Shown: one piece after another, positions 22,105 through 32,175 of the stretch
How positions within the stretch are numbered: position 1 is the stretch's first letter
How the letters are laid out: every line of letters begins with the position of its first letter
Origin: Micrasema longulum
Lineage: Eukaryota; Arthropoda; Insecta; Trichoptera; Brachycentridae
Reading direction: 5' to 3'
NCBI GenBank assembly: GCA_022494885.1
Contig: JAGVSM010001363.1
Coordinates: forward strand, 1 to 64,000
DNA length: 64,000 bases
Notes under the pieces: generated by a model
The model's database searches: none
What the model saw: the letters and a program-made list of their open reading frames with translations, nothing else
Told to the model about the DNA's origin: nothing
Program-made: the position numbers and the translations under genes

Positions 22105-22645
22105 TAAGTAGGTAGTTTATGTATTTTTTTCAAAATTAATTTTAATTTTTTGTTCGTCTTTAGGATTGAAATAGATTTTTTAAAATATTTTCTAAATAAT
22201 TTGTTAACTACCTGTACATATGATGAAGATATATATTTTATTATTACTTTTATTACATTCATTGATTTAAATTATTTTTGTATTTTACTTCTTACAGTCT
22301 AGTTATTAATACTGTATTATTTGTTGTGCTTTTAAAACTATTTTATAAATCTTTTTCGTAGAAGGTTCTGACACAGAATAATTAACCATAATTAGGCAAT
22401 TAATAGTGAACATGTATAGGCATTAGGTATGTAAATATTTACTAATTGACATTTTTAAACAAAAAATATCTCGTAGCAATTGATCGAAATGAAATGTTTT
22501 ATTTTTAGATATGTACTTTTTTATATTAAATTTTACGTTTATATATATAAATATGTATTTTTTCTTTATGTAAAAATGTATTCAAATATTAAGAAAATAA
22601 TTCAAATATGATTCCATGTAATATTGTCCGGCTAAATATTTTTTT

Positions 22646-22674
22646 AATAAACATTTATTTTACAATACAATAAA
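22646..22674 (+). promoter_or_regulatory. Polyadenylation signals of the Transib gene
   Basis: Two AATAAA hexamers (22646-22651 and 22669-22674) lie about 545-570 bp after the stop codon and 145 bp inside the right end. Other AATAAA-like strings are absent nearer the stop, so the transcript probably ends here. Prediction from motif only. Confidence 0.45.
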
Positions 22675-22779
22675 TATTTTTTACTAAAATACCTAAAGTC
22701 CTTATTGATTAATTTTTTTTCAAAATTTGTATTTTATGCACACAATGTAATATTTTTACGCAGAAATATCATCTAAAAT

Positions 22780-22819
22780 AATTTTGTCAACCTAGCTTGT
22801 TCTACTCGAAACACTGTGG
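22780..22819 (-). repeat. Transib right terminal inverted repeat with CACAGTG end
   Basis: Read on the minus strand it begins (after one extra C) CACAGTG, the exact consensus heptamer of V(D)J recombination signals, and continues TTTCGAGTAGAACAAGC to GACAAAATT. It pairs with 19506-19544. Confidence 0.88.
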
Positions 22820-23039
22820 CGTCGTAAAGGTGACTAGAGTGTGGTTTTCTAGGAAAACGGTGTTATCAACACCATTTAACACCGTTTTCCTAGGAAACCA
22901 CTCTCTAATCACCTTTACGACGGCTGTCCACTGCATCAGCGTTCACTACGGCCGTTAAGATACGGGCACCGCTGTACTAGGAAACCCTAGCTTAACTCGC
23001 GCGAGTCACTCATTAATATTCAATGCGATCTAAGCTATT

Positions 23040-23290
23040 TTTAACGTGAATAAATACATCAAATTTTAGAAGTGACATTTAATGTTCCGATCCGCCGGTT
23101 GCGAAGTCGACGTGCTGTTTCTCGATCAGCAGAGCACAAAGTATGGCTTGCATCGGCGCATGCAATTGTGTCGCATTGTGAACTCGAGGCAGGATCTGGA
23201 CTTCGTGCAAGTTTTTCTAGATCAAAAAAAACACTAAAATTGACCAGATATTGTCTCGAGGGAGTTATTATTATTTTTTGTCCCCGTTTT
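23040..23290 (+). mobile_element. Jockey-type LINE family D, terminal scrap
   Basis: Reads VTFNVPIRRLRSRR and then in other frames the RIVNSRQDLDF-like end (CGCATTGTGAACTCGAGGCA, GGATCTGGACTTCGTG), followed by the 3' phrase TATTGTCTCGAGGGAGTTAT. It parallels 36090-36300 and 18065-18230. At least two frameshifts. Confidence 0.6.
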
Positions 23291-23494
23291 AATTTTCATT
23301 TGTAATATTTTATCTTAATCGTACCGAATTTCAAAAATACAATAATTAATTATTCTTAATCCATTTTATATATTTGTATGGGTATTCATATAGTATGTGC
23401 TATTTCCCTATTTGGAAAATGCAAATGAAATTTGCATTCTACTTGTTTCCGGATTTTTTTGAACACTCAGTTCTATTTATATTCCATTTTTATA

Positions 23495-23945
23495 ATGAAC
23501 GAGTAACTGAAATTGAACATGTTAAATACTTAGAACTAACAATAAACAGACAATTGACATGGACAATTCATATCAACAATTTAATTAGCAAAGTGGCGAC
23601 ACTATCGAGTCATTCCTAAGCAGATCATAAAAGAAAATGTTAATAAAACTTTTAAGGAAAAAATAATTAAATGGCTCATATGTAACAAGGCTTTATATTG
23701 AATATTATTTAATGTTCACAATCTTTTTTTATATAAATTATTTGTAAAAATACGTATGTTTTAAGTTCTTAATAATGTTTATATTACTTTTTAAAATTAT
23801 ATAATTTCTTTAACGTTTTTCTTTGTAAAGGAAAAATAAGAAACCTGCTGACAAGCCGGTTTCGCGGTTAAGCTAGTTTTATATTTTTTTTTTTATATTT
23901 TTCTGTTCATGATTACCTTCTTAAATAAAAATACATTTTAAAAAT
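23495..23945 (+). mobile_element. Chimeric LINE fragment: family C thumb joined to family F 3' end
   Basis: 23502-23612 encodes NERVTEIEHVKYLELTINRQ and WTIHINNLISKVATLSS of family C. At CGAGTC/ATTCCTAAGCA it switches to the family F C-terminus (KENVNKTFKEKIIKWLICNK-stop) and 3' UTR, including the hairpin GAAACCTGCTGACAAGCCGG then TTTC. Family F is seen intact in that part at 35290-35395 plus 36421-36660. A deletion or template switch is inferred. Confidence 0.65.
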
Positions 23946-23984
23946 TTTTTAAATCAAAAAACTTTTTTCGAAAAACAGAAAAAA

Positions 23985-24452
23985 TTCTAATGTACGAAGC
24001 CAATGTAAAAACTAAAATATGTTATATGCAACTACTATGGGGAGCAGGAAATCAAAATGACATAAACAGACTACAAAGACAGCAAAATAAAATATTAAAG
24101 TTAGTATATGACCTTCCTCATCTAACAGCAACTAAAGAACTTTTTGAACAAACTAAACAATTAAATGTAACTGAACTCTTTAAACTAGAATCATTAAAAT
24201 TTATTCATAAATTAGTCACTGATGTAATTGTAGACGAAGAATTAAAACTTGAAAAAAACTGTAGTAAACATGAACACAATATGAGAATATCAGAAAAATA
24301 TTATTTACAACCTTCTAAAACGAGACAAGAACAGTCGAGACTGATAAACCATGGACTGAAATTATACAATAAACAACCAGACAAAACTAAACAAAAGACT
24401 CAGACAACCTTTACAAAAGATGATAAAAATATTTTATTTAATGCACGTAACC
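23985..24452 (+). pseudogene. LINE family C, C-terminal coding region
   Basis: A frame from 23990 reads TKICYMQLLWGAGNQNDINR, NKILKLVYDLPHLTATKELF, LKFIHKLVTDVIVDEELK and RLINHGLKLYNKQPDKTKQK, the typical thumb/connector end of a Jockey/CR1-type ORF. It runs into the 3' hairpin at GTAACCC, where an RTE fragment is inserted. Close copies: 32400-33275 (plus) and 39311-39863 (minus). Confidence 0.75.
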
Positions 24453-24996
24453 CATCTCTCTCTTCAATCCGTGCCTCGTGTCTGAGGATGGTGATTATGC
24501 CTGACTCCAGGCACGGCTCGTCTGTGGCCAGTCTCCCTCCACCTGGAACGGTCTTGTGCTCTTCTATAGGCATTCGTCAGTGATGATTCTGATAACTCAG
24601 TGACTGTGCCGCTCCATCTTGTCGGTTGACGTTCACGCGACCTTGTCCCTTCGACACTTCTCAGGAGAATAGTTTTCTCCAAACTATCAGAGTTTCCCCT
24701 GGAAATATGCCCGAAGAACTGCAGGATTCTTTTCTCGCACATGGATGTTAGACTTTCTCGTATGTCCAGTTCCTGGAGAACAGATGAATTCGTACGTCTG
24801 GCCGTCCGCGGAATCCGCCGCCAACACCACATTTCGAAAGCTTCGATTTTTTCTTTTCAGATTCCCTCAGTGTCCAACACTCCACTCCGTACATGAACAC
24901 TGATAAAATCAAGGCCTTCACCAGTCTCTTTTTGGTATTAATGGTTATATTGCGATTCTTCCAGATCTTCACCAACCGACTCATACCACTTTTGGC
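24453..24996 (-). mobile_element. RTE-type LINE 3' fragment inserted in LINE C
   Basis: Minus strand: SRLVKIWKNRNITINTKKRL, VKALILSVFMYGVECWTLRE, then after a frameshift near 24830 TARRTNSSVLQELDI, RILQFFGHISRGNSDSLE and NAYRRAQDRSRWR. GTAACCC lies on both sides (24445-24452 and 25010-25018 with small offsets), suggesting a short target duplication inside the family C 3' hairpin. Same subfamily as 57965-58445. Confidence 0.75.
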
Positions 24997-25065
24997 AATA
25001 AAATAAATGTAACCCGTCAGGGTTTATCGATGAAATTTAAAATTAAAAAAAAAAAAACAAAAAAT
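24997..25065 (+). repeat. LINE family C 3' end with hairpin and A-rich tail
   Basis: AAATGTAACCCGTCAGGGTT then TATCGATGAAATTT and A(12). TAACCC/GGGTTTA forms the terminal hairpin also seen at 33220-33236 (TAACCCGTAAGGGTTTA). It completes the interrupted copy at 23985-24452. Confidence 0.65.
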
Positions 25066-25740
25066 CAAATTTTACAGACTAGGGATATTCTATATTTGAA
25101 CTGACTGAATTCACACCTTGTCAGTCACGTCCCAAAATGTCTACTCAATAAAACAGTAAGTGAGTTATCTTAAAATATAAATTATGTATACACGATTATC
25201 CGAAATCGGATTTACATCATTGAGTCTTTTGAGGCGGCGGTGATTGTTTAGTGTGGGTGATAGCTATTACGCCCTTCCCCTCCCCTTTCCCTTGTCCGCC
25301 CCGCACGCTCACCATGGCGAACCACCCTCCACTTATAATCCGACCCTCGCCAATGATTCGCGACGTTTTGCGCCAAGGGCGGCGGTTGGTCGAAATAACT
25401 CGCAGAATGTTTTTAAAACATTTAATTAGAGAAAAAAATACTTTATCATTGTACGGAGTGTATAGATATGACTTTACCGAGTGGTTGCAAATTATGTGGG
25501 TATGCATTGTTCAAGTATTGTCACAACTTCTACATCTTTTGTACTCACAACCACTGTTCACTTCCCACCTTCCCATCCTTTGATCATCCGCCACATCGAG
25601 ACCTCGTTTCGTACATCGCGCGTTAATTTTGTTGAATGTGTGCCGCATCATAGACTTTGTTTCCACCAACCACCAACATCGATTATTTTCAGAGATTTGT
25701 GGCCACAAACATTCGGAACCAATTTTTATATATATATTTA
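25066..25740. other. Unassigned, partly GC-rich
   Basis: 25230-25410 is richer in GC than its surroundings (CCCCTCCCCTTTCCCTTGTC, GCGCCAAGGGCGGCGGTTGG) with overlapping open frames on both strands and no recognisable domain. No repeat partner was found in the window. It could be a decayed host or element segment. Confidence 0.35.
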
Positions 25741-25744
25741 CATA

Positions 25745-26425
25745 GACCAGCGGATCCGACAGATGTTGTCCCGCCCGAACGTTGGCTTGCCTGCTATTAG
25801 CTTGGAAACATACTCTTCATTGATAAGTAGGTACCTTAGTACTTGTTTATGATTGAATTCAAAAACCAAAAATGATTAGTTTTCAAATATTGAATCTAAG
25901 TAGGTACCTAGGTACTTGTTTATGGTTGAGTTCTAAAAAAAATAATTAATTTTCAAATATAGTATTGTTTTTGCAAATGTCAAACTCGGCTCTTCTCACC
26001 AACAGGGGTGCACTTTATTCATGAATACCATTTTCAAAAATGTTTTGAATGTCAGTCAATATTATTTTAGTATAACCAAAAATCCAGTAAAAAGAAATAA
26101 ATGGGAAAAATTATAAGGAATGCAAGGAAATGATCTAATTGGGATCCATAAAACGCGAATGTAATTTGTAAACATTCAAAAATAAACTTTTTTTAAACAC
26201 AAAAAAAAACCTTTACATTTTTTGTTTTGTCGAGTGGCCAGTCAGCCCTGGTCGATCGATGAAAAAAATATTTATGCTTCCAACTTTTTTTTACAGATTC
26301 GATTGAAAATTTTAGTATATACGAACACGGGCAGCGCAAAGATCTACATTTTGCTGAAATTGGTAGGGCCGTTTAGGAAGAGTTCAGTGACATCACACGT
26401 ACAGATTTGTCATATAGACATTTTG
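25745..26425 (+). mobile_element. Family H interspersed repeat, copy 1
   Basis: Starts AGCGGATCCGACAGATGTTG and TCCCGCCCGAACGTTGGC, passes AAGTAGGTACCTAGGTACTT, ACAGGGGTGCACTTTATTCA and ATTATTTTAGTATAACCAAA, and ends around GCGCAAAGATCTACATTTTG and AGTTCAGTGACATCACACGT. The same order occurs at 51570-52240 and, inverted, at 53921-55115. No coding capacity and no terminal inverted repeats were seen. A non-autonomous DNA element is the best guess; class undecided. Confidence 0.65.
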
Positions 26426-26867
26426 TCCCTATTGTTTTTACGATTTTATTTATTTCATATTCTTTCCTTTGAAATTTTACTATTTTATTAATTTATTTTA
26501 TACTCGTTATAACTTTTTAAGTTATAGTTTTTAATTACCTTATCTATTCAAATAAATAAATAAATTATATGATGTTTTTACTGTTTGTGTTTTCTTAACG
26601 TTTTATACATTTGTTTTCTATTTTTTTTTTTTTTTTCAATTATTATCGTATTTTTCTTTTCGTTTTGATCAGGCTGTAAGAAATTGGTAGTGGCAATAAT
26701 AACTTTCATGAATGATTACTCACGTAGTAAGAATAAATATTAAATCCAGCATATTTGAACAAATTTTACTTACCAAATCCGATGTTAAAATGTCAATTTT
26801 AAGATCACAAAAATACAACTTCATAATTTGAATAAATAAAAGAGATGTATCGAGTCTTGAATCATAT

Positions 26868-26911
26868 GCGTAAAAAATAGGTAAAAAATAGGTAAACTGT
26901 AAAAATAGGTC
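26868..26911. repeat. Short tandem repeat at a LINE 5' edge
   Basis: GTAAAAAATAG occurs twice in tandem followed by GTAAACTGTAAAAATAG, directly before the first open codon of the LINE frame at 26896. It may be slippage at the truncated 5' end. Confidence 0.5.
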
Positions 26912-28222
26912 ATACAATTAGCGAAAATCTTACCGGAAATCTCGGGGTACCTCAGGGAAGTACATTAGGGCCTACATTATTTCTAATATATGTAAATGGA
27001 CTATGTAACTTGAATGTTGATGGACGCATTGTAACTTTTGCAGATGATACGGTGCTTTTATTCCATGCTAAAAGCTGGAAAGAAGTGTACAGTAAAAGTG
27101 AGAAAGGCTTGGAAAAGACGAAAACATGGCTAGATTATAACTTACTTACACTTAACGCGCACAAAACAAAATATTTGACTTTTACTATAGACAAACGGAA
27201 TCAGCCAATAGAAAGAACCCTTAAAATTCATGAATGTACAAATGCAAGAAACAGCGACTGTGACTGCCAAACTATAGAAAAGGTCGATCATATAAAATAT
27301 CTAGGTATGCACATTGATAGTTATTTAAAGTGGAACATACACGTAGATAAGACAGCAACCAAACTTAGGAAAATGATATATTTATTTAAAAACATTAGAA
27401 ACATCCTAAACAAAGCAACTCTAATTAATGTATACTATGCTCTAGCACAATCAACTATTAGTTACGGAATAATAGGACGGGGAGGAACAAATAAAACTAC
27501 ATTAGAGCCATTAATAAAAGCCCAAAAAGCCTTACTAAGAGTAGCCAGTAAAAAGCCTTACCAATACTCTACAGACAGACTTTTTACAGAATTTCCAGTA
27601 CTAGACATAAGACAAATATACATAAAGACAATTTTAAGACATTTCCATCAAAATCCTGACAGACATAATGACGGACAACAAATTTACGACACTAGGCAAA
27701 GACAAAAGACAATACTTCTGCTCCCAAAGAAAAAAACAAATTACGGACAAAGGCATTATACGTTTCTGGCCCCTAAGCTATACAACTTTTTAAGCAAGGA
27801 CATATTGGCGAACAAAATGAAAAACAATATTTTCAAAGCTAGAGTACATAAATGGATTACTAAAAAGACTAGACAGGAAGCTGAGGAATATGTTTCATAT
27901 ATAAGAATGTAATTATAGTTTCTTGAAAATCCTTTTTCGTTTTATTGATGTAGATATGTTTTAATTTTTATTTTTTTTATTTTTTTATTTTTATTTCTTT
28001 TAAATTTTTACACAATTGATGTGAAATTATGTACAATTATGTATGAATAAAAAATACACTGACACTCCGGAACGTGCCTGTGGGCCAGTGGAGTGGCTAT
28101 ATCCATAAAAATATATATATATTAATGGAACCTACCTATTGTATAGACATTTTTGTTAACTATGTATTTGTATTATATTTTATATTGGATTAAATAAATA
28201 AATAAAAAATAAATAAATAAAA
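26896..28222 (+). mobile_element. LINE family E, 5'-truncated, long open RT/C-terminal frame
   Basis: An uninterrupted frame of about 338 codons (26896-27912) starts in the RT domain with GVPQGSTLGPTLFLIYVNGL (from 26944) and the catalytic FADD at 27037-27048. It continues TWLDYNLLTLNAHKTKYLTF, HIKYLGMHIDSYLKWNIHVD, the ALAQSTISYGIIGRGG segment, SKKPYQYSTDRLF and a lysine-rich C-terminus. The 3' UTR holds GGAACGTGCCTGTGGGCCAG and ends in a run of AAATAAATAAAT near 28222. Endonuclease and RT fingers are missing. The clean frame marks it as one of the younger LINE insertions here. Jockey/CR1-type from motif order; clade uncertain. Confidence 0.85.
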
Positions 28223-28239
28223 ATATGCAGACTATTGAT

Positions 28240-28440
28240 TTTTTTAAATACTGTACTAATAAGGACGTCCCTGGCTCCCAGTAAAGGCATTCCAGCCTCG
28301 CGTATGCATTAAGACACCGTCCATTATTCTGTCTGTCAGGAGCAGACCCCCCCCACCGACGCCAGAACTCCTCCCACCCCTCGGAGGTCTTACGGCGGAC
28401 TTCCCCCGATAGAGGGATAGAGGAAACAAACGTCATGACA
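28240..28440. other. GC-rich unassigned segment
   Basis: A 200-bp block with C8 and CTCCTCCCACCCCTCGG contrasts with AT-rich flanks. A minus-strand open frame (IPLSGEVRRKTSEGWEEFWR) spans it without recognisable domain. It may be part of a retroelement ORF, but nothing ties it to the neighbouring LINE. Confidence 0.3.
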
Positions 28441-28985
28441 GATTAACTATATTTTGGTTACGTCCAAATCTTCGTACTCAAATTTTTAATTTCATCCCGA
28501 CGTGATTGATATCATTTTTCCGGGATCATGTTTATTGCGTTATTTTTGTAAAAATCAACTCAGGTGCTGTGCAATAAACATCCCAACGTGTCTTGCAGCT
28601 ACAGAGCGCTTTGACGGCATGAAATCTAGCCCCCATTTACAATAAATCATCGACGGCTTTAGTAACAGTCAATAGGTGGAAGAGTTGAAGAATTGAAGAT
28701 GTATAAACATTGAATTATATTGATGTTTTTTTGTAGATATTTCTTGATAATATTTATCTTGATTATGCTAATGTACGTTACCCAGATGCTAATTCTGAAC
28801 TGCTTGTAAGTCGGAAAGATTGCAGAATGCTTTTTTTTATTTATTTTTTATTTATAAATTTCATAAAAAGTACATGTTTTAGTAAAATTCTAAACATATC
28901 TACTTTTACACATCTAGTAAATGTTATTACTGTAACTCTCCAAAAAAAGAGACTAACTATTGTGCTTGAAGAGTGACTTACACTG
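28441..28985. other. No recognisable element
   Basis: AT-rich, with no open frame of interest and no match to the repeat families defined in this window. Confidence 0.4.
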
Positions 28986-28989
28986 TTTT

Positions 28990-29672
28990 AGTTGTTTATT
29001 TATAAGAGTTTTCATAATTTTAAATACGAGTACATGAAAAAGAAAAAGAAAAACATAGGATATATAAAGAAAAAAACATAAAACAATAATACATTCATAC
29101 TAATTTTAATTTAATGTTGTTTTTACGTGAGTTCAAAAAATTCCTTTGGATTAACTTTAAATTTATTTATTGATATATTATTTTTAATAGTTTTTAGTTC
29201 ATTGGGAGAATTATTATAATTTTTTACACCTTTGAGGACAAAGCTTTTTTGACCATGACTTGTATGGAGTTTAGGAATTTTAATATTATGTTGGTATCTG
29301 AGTGACTTATTCATTTCAAATTCTTTTATTTTTTTCTTTTTTATAGATTTGTATAATATAATTTATTTTATAAAGAGTGTCTACTGTATGAACCTTAAAT
29401 ATTTTAAATAGACTTTCCGTATTGAATGTTGAGGGTTTCTTTAAAATTACTTTAATAATTAATCTTTGTACTATTTTAAGAGGGTTTAATATATTGGCAT
29501 ATGCACCACCCCATCCTACAATACCATATTGTAACAAAGATTGTACAATTGAGTAATAAGCTATTTTTAAATGATTGATTTTTTAAATATTCCTTAATCC
29601 TATAAATATGTAAATACATTTTCTAATTCGTTTAACTAGTTCACTAATATGGTCTTTCCATTTTAAGTTTTG
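28990..29672 (-). mobile_element. LINE, family E-like C-terminal region
   Basis: Minus strand from 29672: LKWKDHISELVKRIRKCIYI, YYSIVQSLLQYGIVGWGGAY, NPLKIVQRLIIKVILKKPST, then one frameshift near 29315 to LRYQHNIKIPKLHTSHGQKS, FVLKGVKNYNNSPNELKTIK and a stop at 29123. The order parallels family E (ALAQSTISYGIIGRGG). It is a different subfamily with stronger AT bias. Confidence 0.75.
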
Positions 29673-29879
29673 TATAAGTTATATCTTCGATCTTCGCAAA
29701 TTTGACCACATAACCAAATACTGCACGAAACCACACTGGCTCAGTATCAGGCATAGAAGACACATTTACATTCCATCGCTTCTTCACAATATTTTGAATT
29801 ATCCCACTTCGCCTTTTTATCTGAGAGAGCTCTTCCAACCTCTATTACAATATGGACTATCTCTTCGATTTAGCAACCT

Positions 29880-30350
29880 ATTCTTCTTCTTCTTCTTGCG
29901 GTGCATTGTCAGGTCCCCCCGACGTTGGCACTACAGCGAGAGCATCTCGGTCCTGCGCTACTCTTATATTCAGCCAGGGCAACTGCTTGTTGGATGCGCT
30001 CGCCAAAGTGATTCCTGGGAAAAGATGACCAGAGTGGTTTCCCGTTGCCTTCTCTGGTAGATTTTTCTGTCGGAGTTACCTTCCCTTAGCTGGGTGATTC
30101 TGGTTTGGAGGCGCCTTTCATCCTCTCGTTATCTGCTGTGATCACACCGTTATGAGTGTGATCCCATTGCCCATCCGCGACGTGGACGCTGACGAGATGG
30201 ACTAGTCAGTAGTGTTGCCGGTGGGATGCAACTGGGCGTTCGCAGCATTTTATAGAATCACACCCTCCAGCAAGATGTGTCTCACTGCGACCCTACTGAC
30301 AATTTGAACCCCAGTAACTAGAGAACCTCTTTAATACCCCTTCACCGCGC
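29880..30350. other. GC-richer block of unknown origin after a (TTC)n run
   Basis: (TTC)n at 29880-29898 leads into a sequence of balanced base composition with CCAGAGTGGTTTCCCGTTGC, CCATCCGCGACGTGGACGCT and AGCAAGATGTGTCTCACTGC. No long frame, and no second copy in the window. The compositional jump suggests an inserted element or relocated segment. Confidence 0.35.
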
Positions 30351-30467
30351 TAATTTTTTTGTCTCCTTTTGAGTAGTAGCTGCTTGATTATGGAATAATC
30401 AACTTATTAATGTAAGAGACGCCCCTTCTTTATTTACATTTCATTAGTCTTTTACTTCACAGAATAA

Positions 30468-30548
30468 CATATGGAAGAGTTGAGGAAACGGCAAAATGGT
30501 GAATCTTACGCAGTGTTTTAAGCGGCCACTTAAATCAGCCAATGATGA
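30468..30548. repeat. Family P fragment
   Basis: AAATGGTGAATCTTACGCAG and AGCGGCCACTTAAATCAGCC AATGA correspond to the right half of the P palindrome. Diverged and short. Confidence 0.5.
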
Positions 30549-30777
30549 GACAGCCAATTTTAATAAAAATTGAGTTTAAATCGATTCGCAGCATAGCCGG
30601 ATAAAAAATATAGCAATAAAAGCATAATATAATATTATTTAGTATGCATTGTTATAGATTCTGTAACTAATTTGTGTAATAGGGTGTCACAACATTGGAG
30701 TCATCGGGTTATTTATGGGTAACCCGTTGCCGACAGGGTGACTTGAAATGCATATAGACTGAGATATTTTATTTATT

Positions 30778-30990
30778 TATTTTTTAGAGTAAAAAAAGAG
30801 CATATTGAATTTCAAAGCACATTCTCAATATGCAACGAAAAAAAATATTTTTAGGAAGATTACGAAATGGAATAGATATTGAGAAAAGTGTTCTTATCTA
30901 TAAAAAAATAATATGTCCACACATAAATTACTGTTTTATTTTATTCAGAAACATACAGTCATGCATAAAAGTATTAAAAACAATGATTTT
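30778..30990 (+). mobile_element. LINE fragment, connector region
   Basis: 30830-30985 reads MQRKKIFLGRLRNGIDIEKS then VLIYKKIICPHINYC, the pattern at the thumb/connector boundary of many LINEs. No catalytic motifs. Followed by a P scrap (30990-31030). Confidence 0.45.
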
Positions 30991-31032
30991 GGAAGTCTAG
31001 ACATTCACTGAGCTTATGACCTGCCATTAAAT
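30990..31032. repeat. Family P scrap
   Basis: TTGGAAGTCTAGACATTCAC and GAGCTTATGACCTGCCATT match the P core. About 40 bp only. Confidence 0.5.
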
Positions 31033-31489
31033 AGTTTGTTTTTTTTTAATCATACAAAAATTTATTTTTTTGTACTCCCAGAAGTTACAACAAACTCATT
31101 TTGGGAGAGAATAATATTTACATAAAGATACTCGTATGGTAATAATAATAATCTAGTAAAAAAGTAATAATATAGTAACAATTAATAATACTTTATTTTA
31201 TTTTATTTTATTAGGGAAATCAACAGTTCTACGTACATATTTTTAGTAAATAAACAGATATAGTGTATAAACTCAGAACTAATAACAGATTTCCACATAG
31301 TATACAAAGTTAGTAAAGAAAATATATATTACATATCAAATAAATACATACAATTTATAAATATAAAAATGTTATTTTCAAGTACTCAATAATCAAAGAT
31401 TTTTTAAATATTAATTTTAAGAACATTAAGTTACTGTAAATTGGGCGGGATAAGGACAAAAATGCCTGAAGAGAGGATAAGGAGAGGGG

Positions 31490-31810
31490 GGGGGGAGATG
31501 TACATATTTATTATTATAATGTCTACTAAGTTACATAATACATTTTTAGTGTAAATTTTAAATCTGACAGAGTGATGTTTGTGTAATCTATATTTTTAAA
31601 TTTTGTATTGTACATTGAAAAAGTCCTACGAAAAAAAGCATTTTTAACATACGATGTTTTACTTATTGGTACATGAAACAGGTGGTACCGTCTACAAATC
31701 CTGGCTGGCACATGTATTGTTATTAAACCAAGCAGCTCTGTACAGTCAACCATTCCATTCCATATGTACATAAAAACTGAAATAAGATAGCAAGCAATTG
31801 AATAATACAA
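31490..31810 (-). mobile_element. LINE C-terminal fragment (ICRRYHLFHVP type)
   Basis: The minus-strand frame 31810-31526 reads YLISVFMYIWNGMVDCTELL, ITIHVPARICRRYHLFHVPI and SKTSYVKNAFFRRTFSMYN, matching the C-terminal pattern common to Jockey/R1-type ORFs. The stop is at 31526. A G(10) run lies near 31487. Upstream parts are absent. Confidence 0.65.
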
Positions 31811-31954
31811 AGAAATTTAAACAATCCATAATAAAAATTAAAATTAAATATTTACATATTGTAAGAAAGAAATATCCGAGGAAAAAGACGAACTCAAAAC
31901 TAAATTTCACCTTCCACGTACTTCCTCAAGTAGTAATTTTTAAAATGAATACAG

Positions 31955-32175
31955 TCATTTTTTCACGTTCTATAGGACTCCGGTAGCCTGTTGTACTCAC
32001 TACAAGCGAGGTACAGCAGAGACCTTAGACCATACCTTGTCTTTCGTGATCCAGGTACGTGAATATTTTGACTCTGTCGCGTATTATACTGGTGGACGTC
32101 ACGACTAAAGGTAAAACCAATATAATTGAGAGAGTCTTTATTTACACCTTGAAGCACCGTTTTTGCAATCTCATA
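31955..32175 (-). mobile_element. LINE C-terminal fragment (HQYNTRQSQ type)
   Basis: Minus strand: FSRDVHQYNTRQSQNIHVPG, SRKTRYGLRSLLYLACSEYN and RLPESYRT. The NTRQ...YN.LP arrangement is a common LINE C-terminal signature. It abuts LINE family C head-to-head at 32176. Confidence 0.65.

Larger units (their letters stand above)
19506..22819 (+). mobile_element. Transib DNA transposon, structurally complete
   Basis: The 5' end CACTGAGTGTCGAGTAGAAC and the reverse complement of the 3' end CACAGTGTTTCGAGTAGAAC start inverted repeats matching at 34 of 39 positions. CGTCG flanks both sides (19501-19505 and 22820-22824), in keeping with the 5-bp GC-rich duplications known for Transib. An extra G at 22819 separates the right CACTGTG from the duplication. 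Inside lies one uninterrupted transposase gene. Known biology: Transib transposases are the closest transposon relatives of the RAG1 core and cut and paste through a DDE active site. The element looks autonomous and potentially active; activity is inference. Confidence 0.93.
19432..22991. mobile_element. Palindromic TTAA MITE interrupted by Transib
   Basis: Left part 19432-19505 and right part 22820-22991 join into the same 241-bp palindrome as 16517-16757. Total span 3560 bp minus a 3314-bp Transib and one 5-bp target copy equals 241, exactly the size of the empty paralogue. TTAA follows the right end (22992-22995); the left flank reads TAAA. Confidence 0.85.

Noticed and set aside
19506..22819. 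Domesticated RAG1-like host gene
   Set aside because: Intact terminal inverted repeats and target duplication show it is still a transposon copy.
23845..23875. GAAACC...GGTTTC hairpin (also 36549-36573) as a hammerhead
   Set aside because: No CTGANGA-like core at the right distance on either strand; better read as a LINE 3' hairpin.
25244..25583. Overlapping frames suggesting a GC-rich host exon
   Set aside because: No domain, no splice context that stands out, and open on both strands because of base composition.
29644..30060. Possible short protein genes around the (TTC)n run
   Set aside because: No motif or second copy; frames are short and on opposite strands.
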